NCBI GenBank assembly: GCA_938004375.1
Contig: CALKWH010000363.1
Span: 1-38,891 of the forward strand
Length of the DNA stretch: 38,891 nt
Reading direction: 5' to 3'
From: an uncultured Pseudomonadota bacterium
GTDB lineage: Bacteria > Myxococcota_A > Polyangia > HGW-17
In this document: piece after piece, positions 23,788 through 32,360 of the stretch
Layout: the number at the start of each line of letters is the position of its first letter
Position numbering within the stretch: the stretch's first letter is position 1
Program-made: the position numbers and the translations under genes
The notes under the pieces: model-generated
What the model saw: the letters and a program-made list of their open reading frames with translations, nothing else
What the model was told of the DNA's origin: nothing
Database searches by the model: none

Positions 23788-26229
23788 ATGTTCCGCTTGC
23801 ACACAATTCTCCTTTCCCTGGTCGCCGCTTCCCTCTTCTTCACGGGCTGTCTCAAGGACACCGAGATGGCCGACCTCGAGGGTCACGACATCAAGATTAC
23901 CTTCATCCACACCTCGGACTGGCACTCGCGCCTGCTGCCGTATTACCTGCAGGTGGGCGAGCAGGACAAAGCCCTGGGCCTCGACGAGAACTCTCCCAAC
24001 GTGGGCGGCGCCGCCCGCGCCGCGACGCTGATCAAGCGCATCCGGGCCGCCGGCGGCCGCGTGGTCCACGTGGACTCCGGCGACGTCTTCCAGGGCGCCC
24101 CCATCTTCAACGAGTACCTCGGCGAGGTGGAGTTCATCCTGTATTCCATGCTGGGTGTCGACGCCTTCGCGGTGGGCAACCACGAGTTCGACATGGGCGT
24201 GACCAACTACGTCGACAAGACCATCGAGTACGCCCGGTTCCCCATGCTGAACATGAACTACGCCATGGAGAACCCCAACACGCCGGGCGCCAGCCCCCTG
24301 GCCAAGGTCACCCACCCCTACACGATCACCAACGCCGAGGGCCTGCGCGTGGGCATCATCGGGGCCGGCTCCCTGGGCTCCATCGTCTCCATGTACGAGG
24401 GCGGCAACTCCCTGGGCGTGACCCCGGTGGAGACCATCGAGATGATCCAGTTCTACGTCGACTACCTGCGTCCGATGACCGACATCATCGTGGTCGTCAG
24501 CCACCTGGGCCTGCGCTCCGAGAAGCAGATGGAGCGCGGCGGGGACGACCAGATTTACATCGAGGATCCCGAGAACTGCCCCGAGGGCGAGGACTGCGTG
24601 ACCCCCGACGCGCTGTGCGTCAGCCACCAGCGACTGCCCGGCGACGAGCAGATCATCGCCAACACCGAGGGCATCGACGTGGTCTTCGGCGGTCACCTGC
24701 ACATCGTGCTGTCCCCGCCCGAGGTCATCCGGGACTGCCGCCCCGACCCGTCCTGCCCGCAGTTGATCGACTTCATGGAGCGCCGCGGCTGCCTGGAGAC
24801 CACCCGGGACGCCCAGGGCAACCTGGTGTCCGTGACGTATAAGAACTCCCGGTCGGTCCCGCTCATGCACTCGGGCGCCTTCCTGAAGTTCGTGGGCCAG
24901 ATGGACACCGTCTTCGGCCGCCCCGAGGCCCCCACCTCCGGCGACGCCCGCGAAGAGGCCCTCTGGGCCCTCAACGGCTGGGAGCTCAAGGCCTTCCGCC
25001 AGATCATCCATCCCATGGACAACCGCATCCCGGTGGACCAGTTCGACGGCGACACCCAGCGCATCCTCGACTGGTACAAGCCGCTCCTGTACCGGCACCT
25101 GCCGCTCACCCGCTTCATCGCGTTCGCGCCGGTGAAGATCCGACGCTTCGCCACCGGCTACGGCGACTCGGCCCTGGGCAACGTCGTGTCCGCGTCCATC
25201 CAGACCCGGCGCCGCGTCGAGACCGACTTCGCGCTCACCAACACCCTGGGCATCCGCTCGGACATCGAGGCGGGTCCGGTGACGATCGAGACCATGTACA
25301 ACGTGTTCCCCTTCGAGAACACGATCACCACGCTGACCCTCTCGGGCTCCGAGGTCAAGCAGCTGCTCGACTACGTCGCCCTGCGCTCTGCCCGGCGCGG
25401 TTGCCAGGCCCAGGCCCAGGTCGCCGGCGTCAACTTCGTCATGAACTGCAACGAGACCGTGCGCCCGCCGTACAAGGATCCCGAGTCCTACGAGAGCGCC
25501 CACCGCATCACCATCGGCGGCGCCCGCTTCACTGACCCCGCCCGCTACGGCGTGAACCCCGAGACCGAGAAGCCCATGTGCCAGTACGATGGCCTGCGCT
25601 GCGTCTCCGGCGGACCGGCCGGCGGCGCCGACACCTGCGACGACGCCTACGAGCCCGCCGTGTCCTGCCCCGCGGGCACCGAGTTCGGCGAGGGCGGCTG
25701 CTGTCCGGCCGGCGAGCTCTGCACGCCCCAGGGCTGCGGGCGCCCCATCACCATGCTCAGTTCCTACACCCTGGCCGCCAACGATTACATCGCCGCCGGC
25801 GGCTCCGGCTTCCGCGTGCTGCAGTTCAACACCACGCAGTACAACACGGGTATCCCCCTGCGCGACGCCGTCATCGACTACATGTTCATCAACTACCCTG
25901 GCTGCGGCGCCGGGCTTCCCGACGAGGAGCTCGACCGCATCGAGGGCATCAAGTCCGCCGCCGGCTCCCAGACGCTGGCCGAGTTCAAGGACGCCTTCGG
26001 CGACTTCATCGACAGCCTGCGCTACTCCCAGTCGCGCTACGCGGCCTGCTCCGAGCAGGTGGCCGAGGCCCTCGTCAAGGACTGCTCCTATCTGGAGCGC
26101 AACTCCGACGAGCGGATCAACTGTGAACGGCAACTGATGCTGTCCGCCCTCGAGATGTGCATCCGGCTGCCCTGCATCGAGGCCCGCGAAGAAGGCCGCA
26201 TCGATCGCGTGTACCCCTCCTACGAGTAG
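23788..26229 (+). CDS. Lipoprotein 5'-nucleotidase / calcineurin-like metallophosphatase (UshA family)
   Basis: An 813-residue exported enzyme that probably removes phosphate from nucleotides outside the inner membrane. The signal peptide ends LFFTGC (Cys21). The dimetal site is complete: HTSDWH (41-46), DSGD (96-99), GNHE (130-133), VSHLG (His239) and GGHLH (301-305). The C-terminal 5'-nucleotidase domain follows (about 445-600: GYGDSALGNVVSASI, NVFPFENTITTL). It is interrupted by a Cys-rich insert (CPAGTEFGEGGCCPAGELC), probably disulfide-bonded and unusual for UshA, which is about 550 residues long. The ATG at 23788 has GGAGG five bases upstream; an earlier in-frame ATG at 23734 would bury the signal peptide. 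First of a three-gene operon. Confidence 0.9.
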   Translation: MFRLHTILLSLVAASLFFTGCLKDTEMADLEGHDIKITFIHTSDWHSRLLPYYLQVGEQDKALGLDENSPNVGGAARAATLIKRIRAAGGRVVHVDSGDVFQGAPIFNEYLGEVEFILYSMLGVDAFAVGNHEFDMGVTNYVDKTIEYARFPMLNMNYAMENPNTPGASPLAKVTHPYTITNAEGLRVGIIGAGSLGSIVSMYEGGNSLGVTPVETIEMIQFYVDYLRPMTDIIVVVSHLGLRSEKQMERGGDDQIYIEDPENCPEGEDCVTPDALCVSHQRLPGDEQIIANTEGIDVVFGGHLHIVLSPPEVIRDCRPDPSCPQLIDFMERRGCLETTRDAQGNLVSVTYKNSRSVPLMHSGAFLKFVGQMDTVFGRPEAPTSGDAREEALWALNGWELKAFRQIIHPMDNRIPVDQFDGDTQRILDWYKPLLYRHLPLTRFIAFAPVKIRRFATGYGDSALGNVVSASIQTRRRVETDFALTNTLGIRSDIEAGPVTIETMYNVFPFENTITTLTLSGSEVKQLLDYVALRSARRGCQAQAQVAGVNFVMNCNETVRPPYKDPESYESAHRITIGGARFTDPARYGVNPETEKPMCQYDGLRCVSGGPAGGADTCDDAYEPAVSCPAGTEFGEGGCCPAGELCTPQGCGRPITMLSSYTLAANDYIAAGGSGFRVLQFNTTQYNTGIPLRDAVIDYMFINYPGCGAGLPDEELDRIEGIKSAAGSQTLAEFKDAFGDFIDSLRYSQSRYAACSEQVAEALVKDCSYLERNSDERINCERQLMLSALEMCIRLPCIEAREEGRIDRVYPSYE

Positions 26230-26236
26230 GAAAACC

Positions 26237-27637
26237 ATGAAGAAACTGCTCCTTTTCACGCTGTTCGTCCTCCCGTTCGCCTGCACCGAGACCGTCACCC
26301 TCGAGCGCGACGTCCTCTCCTTCGAAGTGACCTACGTGAACCCGCCCGCCTGCGGCCTCACCGAGGGGGACGCCTGTCCGTTCTCCCTGGCCGCGGACGC
26401 CTTCACCGCACGGGTCCGCGTCCGCGCCCTCGACAAGGACCGCCAGACGGCGGGGAACTTCTACAAGTCCGTCGTGATCACGACCGTGCCCTCGGGCATG
26501 TTCATCTCCGGACCCGACGTCCATCTGCTCCCGGACAACCGCAAGGTCCTGGTGGTCGCGCTCAACGGAGGCGTGTGGGAGGGGGACGTCACCTTCCGCG
26601 GCGGCTTCGGCACCCTGCGTCTGATGGTCGAGGACATGGGCTACGAGCCCGCGCCCAACGCCGCCACGGCCGCCTGCGCCTCCCTGTTCCCCGCCCAAGG
26701 CTGCTACGCCCCCGACGACGACAACCCGCAGCCAGGCACCGGTGCCGTGGGCGTCACCGACGCGCTGCATTTCCACAACCCGCGCCTCGCCGACATCCAG
26801 CGCCCCTGGGACGAGAGCCTGGTCACCGACGGCAGCCGGGACAAGGAAGCCAGCCCCCTCGCCGGGTTCCGCGTCACCATCGACGGCGACCCCTACCTGG
26901 GCACCGCGACCTGCACGCCCGGCGAGAGCCGCCTGGTGGTCACCGCCATCTCGGTGGCCGGCTTCAACATGACCGACGTGTGCGATCCGGCCATGCCCGA
27001 CTACGCCCACCTCTACGTCTATAACTTCAGCACCCCCGAAGAGACCAGCCGCGGCGACTGCATCCTCTCGATCCAGGGCGCCATCGACGAGTTCCAGGGC
27101 TACACCGAGATGAAGAACCCGCTCTGGGAGGTCGACCGCTGCGAGACCGGCGACGCGTTCTGCACCGTGGGCGAGCCCAAGTGCACGGCCTTTCTTCCCG
27201 CCCCGGCGGAGATCACCGGCGCCATGGTCGGCGACCTGCTCGCCATGGAGAAGCTCGAGAGCGCGCTGGTAGAGGTCCGCGACGTCACCGCCTCCTCCGA
27301 GTTCCTGCGCTGCGACGCCAACGGCGACGGCGTGATCGACTACAACATCCCCGAGGAGAAGAACTGCAAGTTCGACTGCGGCGACGAGGTCGGCTGCGTC
27401 GTCAAGGAGGACTACGACATCTATTTCACGTGGACCGTCGACGTCGGCGGCGTCGAGGTCGGTGTGGTCACCCAGGGCGTGGTACCCTTCGACCCCGAGG
27501 CCGAGGGCAGCCTGGGCGTGCCGATCTACCGCGTCCGCGGCATGCTCAAACATCTGGACTTCGGCGCCCCGGCCTGGATCATCCTGCCCCGGGACGCCCG
27601 CGACGTCTGCTTCACCGAAGCCGAGTGCGAGGACTAG
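26237..27637 (+). CDS. Probable lipoprotein with possible OB-fold segments
   Basis: A 466-residue exported protein with signal peptide MKKLLLFTLFVLPFAC; the lipobox is loose, so lipid attachment is probable, not sure. The middle has IQGAIDEFQGYTEMKNPLWEV and later LLAMEKLESALVEVRDVTA. These resemble the OB-fold of extracellular nucleases and 5'-nucleotidase accessory domains (pattern 'G.V.EF.G.T...' then 'E...L.V.V.NV'). DANGDGVIDYN looks like a calcium-binding loop. About ten Cys suggest disulfides. It starts 7 bases after the 5'-nucleotidase stop, with AGGA upstream. A role in binding or cutting nucleic acid for the neighbouring nucleotidase is an inference. Confidence 0.8.
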   Translation: MKKLLLFTLFVLPFACTETVTLERDVLSFEVTYVNPPACGLTEGDACPFSLAADAFTARVRVRALDKDRQTAGNFYKSVVITTVPSGMFISGPDVHLLPDNRKVLVVALNGGVWEGDVTFRGGFGTLRLMVEDMGYEPAPNAATAACASLFPAQGCYAPDDDNPQPGTGAVGVTDALHFHNPRLADIQRPWDESLVTDGSRDKEASPLAGFRVTIDGDPYLGTATCTPGESRLVVTAISVAGFNMTDVCDPAMPDYAHLYVYNFSTPEETSRGDCILSIQGAIDEFQGYTEMKNPLWEVDRCETGDAFCTVGEPKCTAFLPAPAEITGAMVGDLLAMEKLESALVEVRDVTASSEFLRCDANGDGVIDYNIPEEKNCKFDCGDEVGCVVKEDYDIYFTWTVDVGGVEVGVVTQGVVPFDPEAEGSLGVPIYRVRGMLKHLDFGAPAWIILPRDARDVCFTEAECED

Positions 27638-27666
27638 ACACTTTATTGAGGAGAATGGAGGTTCCC

Positions 27667-29409
27667 TTGCGTACTTTTTCCCGTGTCCTGCTGCTGTTCA
27701 CCCTTTTGATCCCTTCATGGGCCCTGGCCCAGACGGGCACCACCGACGCCACGCCGGTCCCCGGCGCCGAGGCCAAGCCCGAGGGCCAGCCCGAGGCCAA
27801 ACCCGAGGTCAAACCCGAAGAGGTCAAGCCCGAGGAGACCAAGCCCGAGGAGGACGTCACCGACCAGGAGAAGAACATGACGCCCGAGGAGCGCGCCTGG
27901 CGCCGCCGCCTGCGCCGCGAGCAGCGCTCCCTGATGCCCATGCCCGAGTTCCTGGCCCCCGAGCGTTACTTCGTCGACACCCGCATCGCGTTCATCCTCG
28001 GGGACGACGACTTCCTGCACAAGGCCGGCGAGACGATCATCGACAGCCCGCTACCGGGCTTCGGCAACCGCCCCGGGTACGAGTTGTTCTTCGACAACCT
28101 CGACTCGGCGCGCACCGGCCGTGAGAACCAGTTCCACCTGGTCCTGTACAAGAAGCTCCGGGGCTACATCCCCGGGCTCACCACCGAGGGCGCCATCGTC
28201 ACGCGCTACGACTTCTCCTCGTCCCGCGACGGCAAGCTCCAGGACGCGGGCACCTACTTGCTGGTCAAGTACCAGGAACCCGGCCGCGGCGAGTTCTCGG
28301 TCACCATGTTCCCGGTGTCCACCGACCGCTTCCGCCTGGGCTACCTGTATGACCTGACCTGGGGCGGCGCCGACACCTTCGCGGCTGCCTCCAAGCAGCT
28401 CACCCCGGGCATCAAGTTCAACTACCGGACCCCGGACATGTACGCCTTTTTGGGCTTCAAGACGGCCAAGGTTCTCACCAACCCGCCCCCGGGATCCAAC
28501 CAGGGCCGCGAGAGCGAGACCGTCTACGCCATGCTCGGCGGCTTCGGCTGGACCCCGTCGGACAAGCTCTCCGTTGAAGCCAACGGCGGTTATTTCCAGA
28601 TGGGTGAGAACCCCAACCTGGGCGTCGAAGGCGAGATGGTCCAATTGGTGGGTGCCTCGGGCCGCATCGCCTACATGAACGGCATGAAGCTCGGCATGAG
28701 CGCGGATCTGCGTTTGTTCCGCTCGGACCAGGAGTTCGTGGACAGCCTGCTCACGAAGCCGTCCTACAAGCCCGGGCTGCACTACCTGCTGTCCCTCGAG
28801 GGCAACTTCATGGCCCAGTCCTTGTCCGACCCGGACAACTACGGCGACACCGTCATGCAGCCCGCCTACGCCGGCGCGCTGAACTTCAAGCTCCAGAAGG
28901 ACCTGGCGCGGCTCACCTTTACCCTGTTCTCGCGCTCCCTGTCCTTCATCCTGCTCAACGTGCCCTCGTACGTCCCCTACCAGGCCATGAGCGGCGAGCT
29001 CGAGACCTCCCCCGAGCTCTTCGCGGCCGTGGGCGGCGACTACTACTTCCCCGCCCTGCACATGACCCTGGGCCTCACCCTGGGCGTGCAGATGCCCTCC
29101 ACCGCGCAGGTGCACCTGACCACCTCCACCGGCGCCTCCGACATCGACCTTGGAGTGCGCACCATCGTCGTGCGCAACGAGGGCGAGCTCTCCGTGCTCC
29201 CCGACGGCGAAGAGGCCATGCCGATCTTCGGCACCAAGCTCAGCCTGAAATGGGACCTCTCGGACATGATGGCCCTGTCCTTCGTGGTGCTCTACCAGCT
29301 CGATCCCAACTTCACCACCCTGAAGACCCTGCCCAACGGCACCGCCAAGCGCGAGTTCGAGGACGGCAACAAGTTCGGCGCCGCCATCATCGCCACCGCC
29401 AAGTTCTAA
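27667..29409 (+). CDS. Outer-membrane beta-barrel-like protein (porin candidate)
   Basis: A 580-residue exported protein. The signal peptide ends SWALA, followed by a repetitive Lys-Pro-Glu linker (KPE units) and a helical Arg-rich segment. The last 450 residues alternate amphipathic strands and turns and end in a Phe (ATAKF), the usual C-terminal residue of outer-membrane barrels. No exact family is recognised. I chose the TTG at 27667 because GGAGG sits five bases before it. The in-frame ATG at 27655 has a purine stretch only one or two bases away but would also yield a signal peptide. It follows the OB-fold-like lipoprotein gene after 29 bases and could be the import or export pore of this operon. 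Confidence 0.85.
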   Translation: MRTFSRVLLLFTLLIPSWALAQTGTTDATPVPGAEAKPEGQPEAKPEVKPEEVKPEETKPEEDVTDQEKNMTPEERAWRRRLRREQRSLMPMPEFLAPERYFVDTRIAFILGDDDFLHKAGETIIDSPLPGFGNRPGYELFFDNLDSARTGRENQFHLVLYKKLRGYIPGLTTEGAIVTRYDFSSSRDGKLQDAGTYLLVKYQEPGRGEFSVTMFPVSTDRFRLGYLYDLTWGGADTFAAASKQLTPGIKFNYRTPDMYAFLGFKTAKVLTNPPPGSNQGRESETVYAMLGGFGWTPSDKLSVEANGGYFQMGENPNLGVEGEMVQLVGASGRIAYMNGMKLGMSADLRLFRSDQEFVDSLLTKPSYKPGLHYLLSLEGNFMAQSLSDPDNYGDTVMQPAYAGALNFKLQKDLARLTFTLFSRSLSFILLNVPSYVPYQAMSGELETSPELFAAVGGDYYFPALHMTLGLTLGVQMPSTAQVHLTTSTGASDIDLGVRTIVVRNEGELSVLPDGEEAMPIFGTKLSLKWDLSDMMALSFVVLYQLDPNFTTLKTLPNGTAKREFEDGNKFGAAIIATAKF

Positions 29410-29413
29410 ATTC

Positions 29414-29839
29414 TCAATGATGATACGGCTCGTTGGCCAGGATGGTCAACGCGCGATAGAGCTGCTCGACGAGCAGCAGGCGGGCGACGCGGTGGGGGAA
29501 CGTGAGGTTCGAGAGCGACCAGAGCTCGTGAGCCTTCGCGAGAAACTCCGACGAGTGCCCGTGGGCGCCGCCGATCACGAAGACCACGTCGCGGTGCTCA
29601 CGGACGAGCAGCCGCTGCACCCGCGTGGCGAACGCCTCCGAAGACGCCGCCTGGTCGCCGCGCTCGGTGAGCAGGACGCGCACGCGCCCCTCGCCGATGG
29701 ACTTCTCCAGGCGGGCCTCATCGGGGAATACCTTGACCGTGAGCGGGACCTTGCGCGCGACGCGGGCGGCGTACTCCTGCACCAACGGCTCCAGGGGATC
29801 CGCCTTCTCGTGCCCCACGCTGTACAGGAACCACTTCAT
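29414..29839 (-). CDS. rlmH: 23S rRNA (pseudouridine1915-N3)-methyltransferase RlmH
   Basis: A 141-residue SPOUT methyltransferase that methylates pseudouridine 1915 in helix 69 of 23S rRNA using S-adenosylmethionine. The family signature is clear: VVFVIGGAHGHS for the cofactor-binding knot, WSLSNLTFPH, then RLLLVEQLYRALTILANEPYHH to the end. Length equals the family norm (about 155). It overlaps rsfS by 4 bases (ATGA), and the stop codon lies only 4 bases from the stop of the convergent barrel protein gene. Confidence 0.96.
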   Translation of the reverse strand: MKWFLYSVGHEKADPLEPLVQEYAARVARKVPLTVKVFPDEARLEKSIGEGRVRVLLTERGDQAASSEAFATRVQRLLVREHRDVVFVIGGAHGHSSEFLAKAHELWSLSNLTFPHRVARLLLVEQLYRALTILANEPYHH

Positions 29840-30174
29840 TTGGGATTTACTTTACAATCGGCCCATGCCTGATCCAGCAGGTAATAATCCCGGGCGGCGG
29901 GCTGCATGATGTGGACGATGAGGTCGCCGGCGTCCAGCAGCACCCACTCGCCCTGCTCGCGGCCCTCGACCCCGAGGATCTCCTGCTTCGCCTGGATCAG
30001 GCGGCCGCGGACCTCCTCGACGATGGCGTCCACGTGCCGGTGGTTGTTCCCCGTGGCCAGCAGGATGGTGTCGGTGTAGCCCAGCTTGGCGGCCACCGAG
30101 AAGACCGCCAGATCCTCGCCCTTCTTGTCCTCGATGGCCTGGACGGCCAGTCGCACCAGTTCGGCTTTCTCCAT
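29836..30174 (-). CDS. rsfS: Ribosomal silencing factor RsfS (Iojap family)
   Basis: A 112-residue RsfS: it binds ribosomal protein L14 on the 50S subunit and blocks subunit joining when nutrients are short. Typical pieces are AIEDKKGEDLAVFSV, DTILLATGNNHRHVDAI, GEWVLLDAGDLIVHIM and REYYLLDQAW-like RDYYLLDQAW near the end. The start at 30174 follows GAGGAG; a longer in-frame reading to 30321 covers a hairpin and is rejected. rsfS-rlmH is a widely conserved gene pair. A strong stem-loop abuts the ribosome site (30186-30219). Confidence 0.95.
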   Translation of the reverse strand: MEKAELVRLAVQAIEDKKGEDLAVFSVAAKLGYTDTILLATGNNHRHVDAIVEEVRGRLIQAKQEILGVEGREQGEWVLLDAGDLIVHIMQPAARDYYLLDQAWADCKVNPK

Positions 30175-30185
30175 CTTCGACTCCT

Positions 30186-30219
30186 CGTCCGCGGGCGATG
30201 CGGATCGAACCCGCGGACG
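30186..30219 (-). promoter_or_regulatory. Stem-loop in the rsfS leader next to the ribosome-binding site
   Basis: CGTCCGCGGG (30186-30195) pairs perfectly with CCCGCGGACG (30210-30219); inside, CGAT pairs with ATCG around a GCGG loop. On the minus strand it directly precedes the GAGGAG ribosome site of rsfS, sharing one base with it, and would fold in the mRNA leader. It could control translation or be a short attenuator-like structure; no run of U follows, so it is not a typical terminator. Confidence 0.5.
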
Positions 30220-30262
30220 CCGCAAAATAGTGCCGATTCCGGGAAAAGGCAACGGGGACGGC

Positions 30263-30291
30263 TTGCAAAGGCGCAACAAAAGCAATAAAGT
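30263..30291 (+). promoter_or_regulatory. Candidate promoter for the 30375 gene
   Basis: TTGCAA (30263-30268) and TAAAGT (30286-30291) have a 17-base spacer, each with four of six consensus positions, in the 200-base divergent gap between rsfS and the unknown membrane protein gene. Weak; judged by eye. Confidence 0.3.
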
Positions 30292-30374
30292 GCCCGCTTT
30301 GTCCGGTCCGCGACCGGCCACGAGCCCGCTTCGCGGGTCCGAGACCGCTTTCCCGGACCCCTGGACCCGTTGTC

Positions 30375-31859
30375 ATGCAATACCACTGCCGCATCCGAAA
30401 CCACGGTCGTCAACAGCTCGAGCTCGAGGTCGACTACCCGCTGGTCCCCGGCCAGCCGCGCACCTCCTACCTGCTCGAGGCGCTGCTGTTCACGCCCGCC
30501 TCCATGAACCTCACGCCCTCGCGCACCAGCCCCGAGACCTTCTTCAACAACTTGGTGACCTACACCCGCTACACGGTGGCCCCCATCCCCCTGGCGCTGC
30601 TGTTGGACCCCGAGAACGACCTGAGCCCGCTCACGAGACTGCAGCGCAAGCTCGACTCCACACCAATCCTCACAGCGAAGGATCAGGAGGAGCTGGTCTA
30701 CGAGATCAAGACCCTGGCGAACATCTACGCCTTCCAACTGCGCCGGCGCATCGCGCTGATCGTCGAGAGCTGCGGCCGGCGGGATCCGCCCGCGCTGGTG
30801 AACGAGACCGTGGGACAGTGGCTCACCAACATCGGCCTGGTGCTCGAGCGCTTCCGCGGCCTGCACCCGCGCTTCCTGGAGCCAGGCGTGGACGAGTACC
30901 TGCGCGAGGCCTGGCGCTTCACCGACGAACTGCTGAGCCTTGTCACCGAACGCGAGCAGTTCCACCTGCACCGGGAGCTCTCGGCCGCCGGCTACGACAC
31001 CGCCGCCGCCGCGGTGCTCGCCCAACTCCCTCGCCAGGAGCGGTATCGACGCGAAATGCACTACCCCTCGGTCATCGACCCGGACACCCCGGAGCTCAAC
31101 GAGGAGACGCTCTACCGCTCGCACATGCTCAAAAAGTGGAGCGAGAGCGCGATGTACATGGGGCGCACCCCCAACCGCACCGCGAACCAGGTGGGGCAGG
31201 TGCTCATGGGCATCGCCGCGGGCGCGGCCATGGCCTTCGCGGTGACCGCCGCCTTCCTCACGGATCGCCTCTTCGCCACCTACAGCCTGCCCTGGGCGTT
31301 GATGATCGTCCTCGCCTACATCTTCAAGGACCGGCTCAAGGAGTTCTTCCGTGCGTTCTTCCTGCGCACCATGCCGCACCTGGTGTCGGACCGCATGGAG
31401 GACCTGATCGACCCCGCCATCGGCCGCAAGGTGGGCGTCTCCCGCGCCCGGGTGCGTTTTTACGACGCCCGGCGGGTCGCGCCGGAGCTGCTGCGCATCC
31501 GCAACCGTACGATCAACCCCTTCCGCCACGTGCTCAAGCCCGAGAACGTGATCCACTTCCAAAAGGAAATCCACCTGCGCTCGTCGCTGTTGGCAGACGC
31601 CCACGCCCGCCTGGAGTCCATCACCGAGATCATCCGCCTGCGGATGTCCTCGTGGTTCACCATGCTCGACGATCCCGACGAGATCCGCGACCAGCTCGTG
31701 GACGGCCGGGTGGTCCCCGTCACCTGTCGCCGCGTCTATCACGTGCACCTGGTGCTCTCCCTGGCCGAACGTGGGAAGGAAGCCGAGGCCTCGGTCTACC
31801 ACTACGTCGTCGTGGTCACCCGCGACGGCATCGATCGCATAGAACCCGTCGACGCTTGA
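30375..31859 (+). CDS. Two-TM membrane protein of unknown function
   Basis: A 494-residue protein that I cannot assign. The N-terminal 270 residues are soluble and mostly helical, rich in Arg and Glu. Two adjacent hydrophobic helices follow (GQVLMGIAAGAAMAFAVTAAF and YSLPWALMIVLAYIF, about 275-315) with a short loop between. The C-terminal 170 residues are again soluble, with beta-like segments at the end (CRRVYHVHLVLSL, YHYVVVVTRDGI). Both ends should therefore lie on the same, cytosolic side. There is no signal peptide. It stands alone on its strand; its stop codon lies inside a 21-base tandem repeat. Confidence 0.8.
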   Translation: MQYHCRIRNHGRQQLELEVDYPLVPGQPRTSYLLEALLFTPASMNLTPSRTSPETFFNNLVTYTRYTVAPIPLALLLDPENDLSPLTRLQRKLDSTPILTAKDQEELVYEIKTLANIYAFQLRRRIALIVESCGRRDPPALVNETVGQWLTNIGLVLERFRGLHPRFLEPGVDEYLREAWRFTDELLSLVTEREQFHLHRELSAAGYDTAAAAVLAQLPRQERYRREMHYPSVIDPDTPELNEETLYRSHMLKKWSESAMYMGRTPNRTANQVGQVLMGIAAGAAMAFAVTAAFLTDRLFATYSLPWALMIVLAYIFKDRLKEFFRAFFLRTMPHLVSDRMEDLIDPAIGRKVGVSRARVRFYDARRVAPELLRIRNRTINPFRHVLKPENVIHFQKEIHLRSSLLADAHARLESITEIIRLRMSSWFTMLDDPDEIRDQLVDGRVVPVTCRRVYHVHLVLSLAERGKEAEASVYHYVVVVTRDGIDRIEPVDA

Positions 31860-31910
31860 CCGTCGTAGGTCGACGGTTGACCGTCGTAGGTCGACGCTTG
31901 ACCGTCTTCA
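31848..31910. repeat. 21-bp tandem repeat, three copies, between convergent genes
   Basis: Three copies of a 21-base unit starting GTCGACG(C/G)TTGACCGTC stand at 31848-31868, 31869-31889 and 31890-31910; the third is imperfect at its end. The first holds the last codons and the stop of the plus-strand gene, and the third reaches the stop of the minus-strand GNAT gene. As the unit is a multiple of three, TGA and TAG recur in the reading frame. The middle copy contains GACGGT-TG-ACCGTC, a small hairpin. Confidence 0.85.
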
Positions 31911-32360
31911 CCTGCGCAAGCGGAACATGGCATTGGGGTAGGGGGAGAAACCCAGGCGCTCGTAGAGGGCGCGGGCGCGGGTGTTGTCGGGCGTCACCTC
32001 GAGCTCGAGGGCGACCGCGTCCCGGAACCAGGGGAGCCGCCCCGCGGCCAGGTCGCGGATGAACCCGGTAGCCAGGCCGCGGCCCCGCGCCTCGGGCAGA
32101 AAATACAGTTCGTCGAGCACGCAGACCTCGCCTCCCTGTTCGTTGCTCCAGAACGAGGACAGCAGCGCGTAGCCGTCCTGGCCCGTCGGCCCTTCATGGA
32201 CCACGACGACTCCGCGGGTGGGCTCGGCGTCGAAGCGGCGCAGAGTCGAAAGGGCCTTCTCCGGAGTCATCGGGACGGTGGCCGGGTCTTCCCGGTACAG
32301 GCGCAGCATGAGGTCGACGACGAGCGGGTGCTCGTCCGGGCGGCAGGCGCGGAAGGTCAT
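31908..32360 (-). CDS. GNAT-family N-acetyltransferase
   Basis: A 150-residue acetyltransferase. VCVLDELYFLPEARGRGLATGFIRDL contains the cofactor-binding loop (RGRGLA), preceded by a strand of the GNAT core. LELEVTPDNTRARALYERLGF is the classic C-terminal signature; the protein ends MFRLRR. The substrate is unknown. The ATG at 32360 overlaps the stop of the upstream exported-protein gene by 4 bases (ATGA), so the two are translated together. A longer in-frame reading upstream would run through that gene in another frame and is rejected. Confidence 0.88.
   Translation of the reverse strand: MTFRACRPDEHPLVVDLMLRLYREDPATVPMTPEKALSTLRRFDAEPTRGVVVVHEGPTGQDGYALLSSFWSNEQGGEVCVLDELYFLPEARGRGLATGFIRDLAAGRLPWFRDAVALELEVTPDNTRARALYERLGFSPYPNAMFRLRR

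Noticed and set aside
23338..26298. Very long minus-strand open frame (986 codons) opposite the 5'-nucleotidase gene
   Set aside because: It is the antisense of the 5'-nucleotidase, which has complete motifs, signal peptide and ribosome site. The antisense protein is a low-complexity Gly/Val/Asp/His mix typical of GC-rich shadow frames.
30196..30219. tRNA-like T-loop (GGTTCGATCC type) in the rsfS leader
   Set aside because: The flanking bases form a simple long hairpin, and no acceptor, D or anticodon arms can be found.
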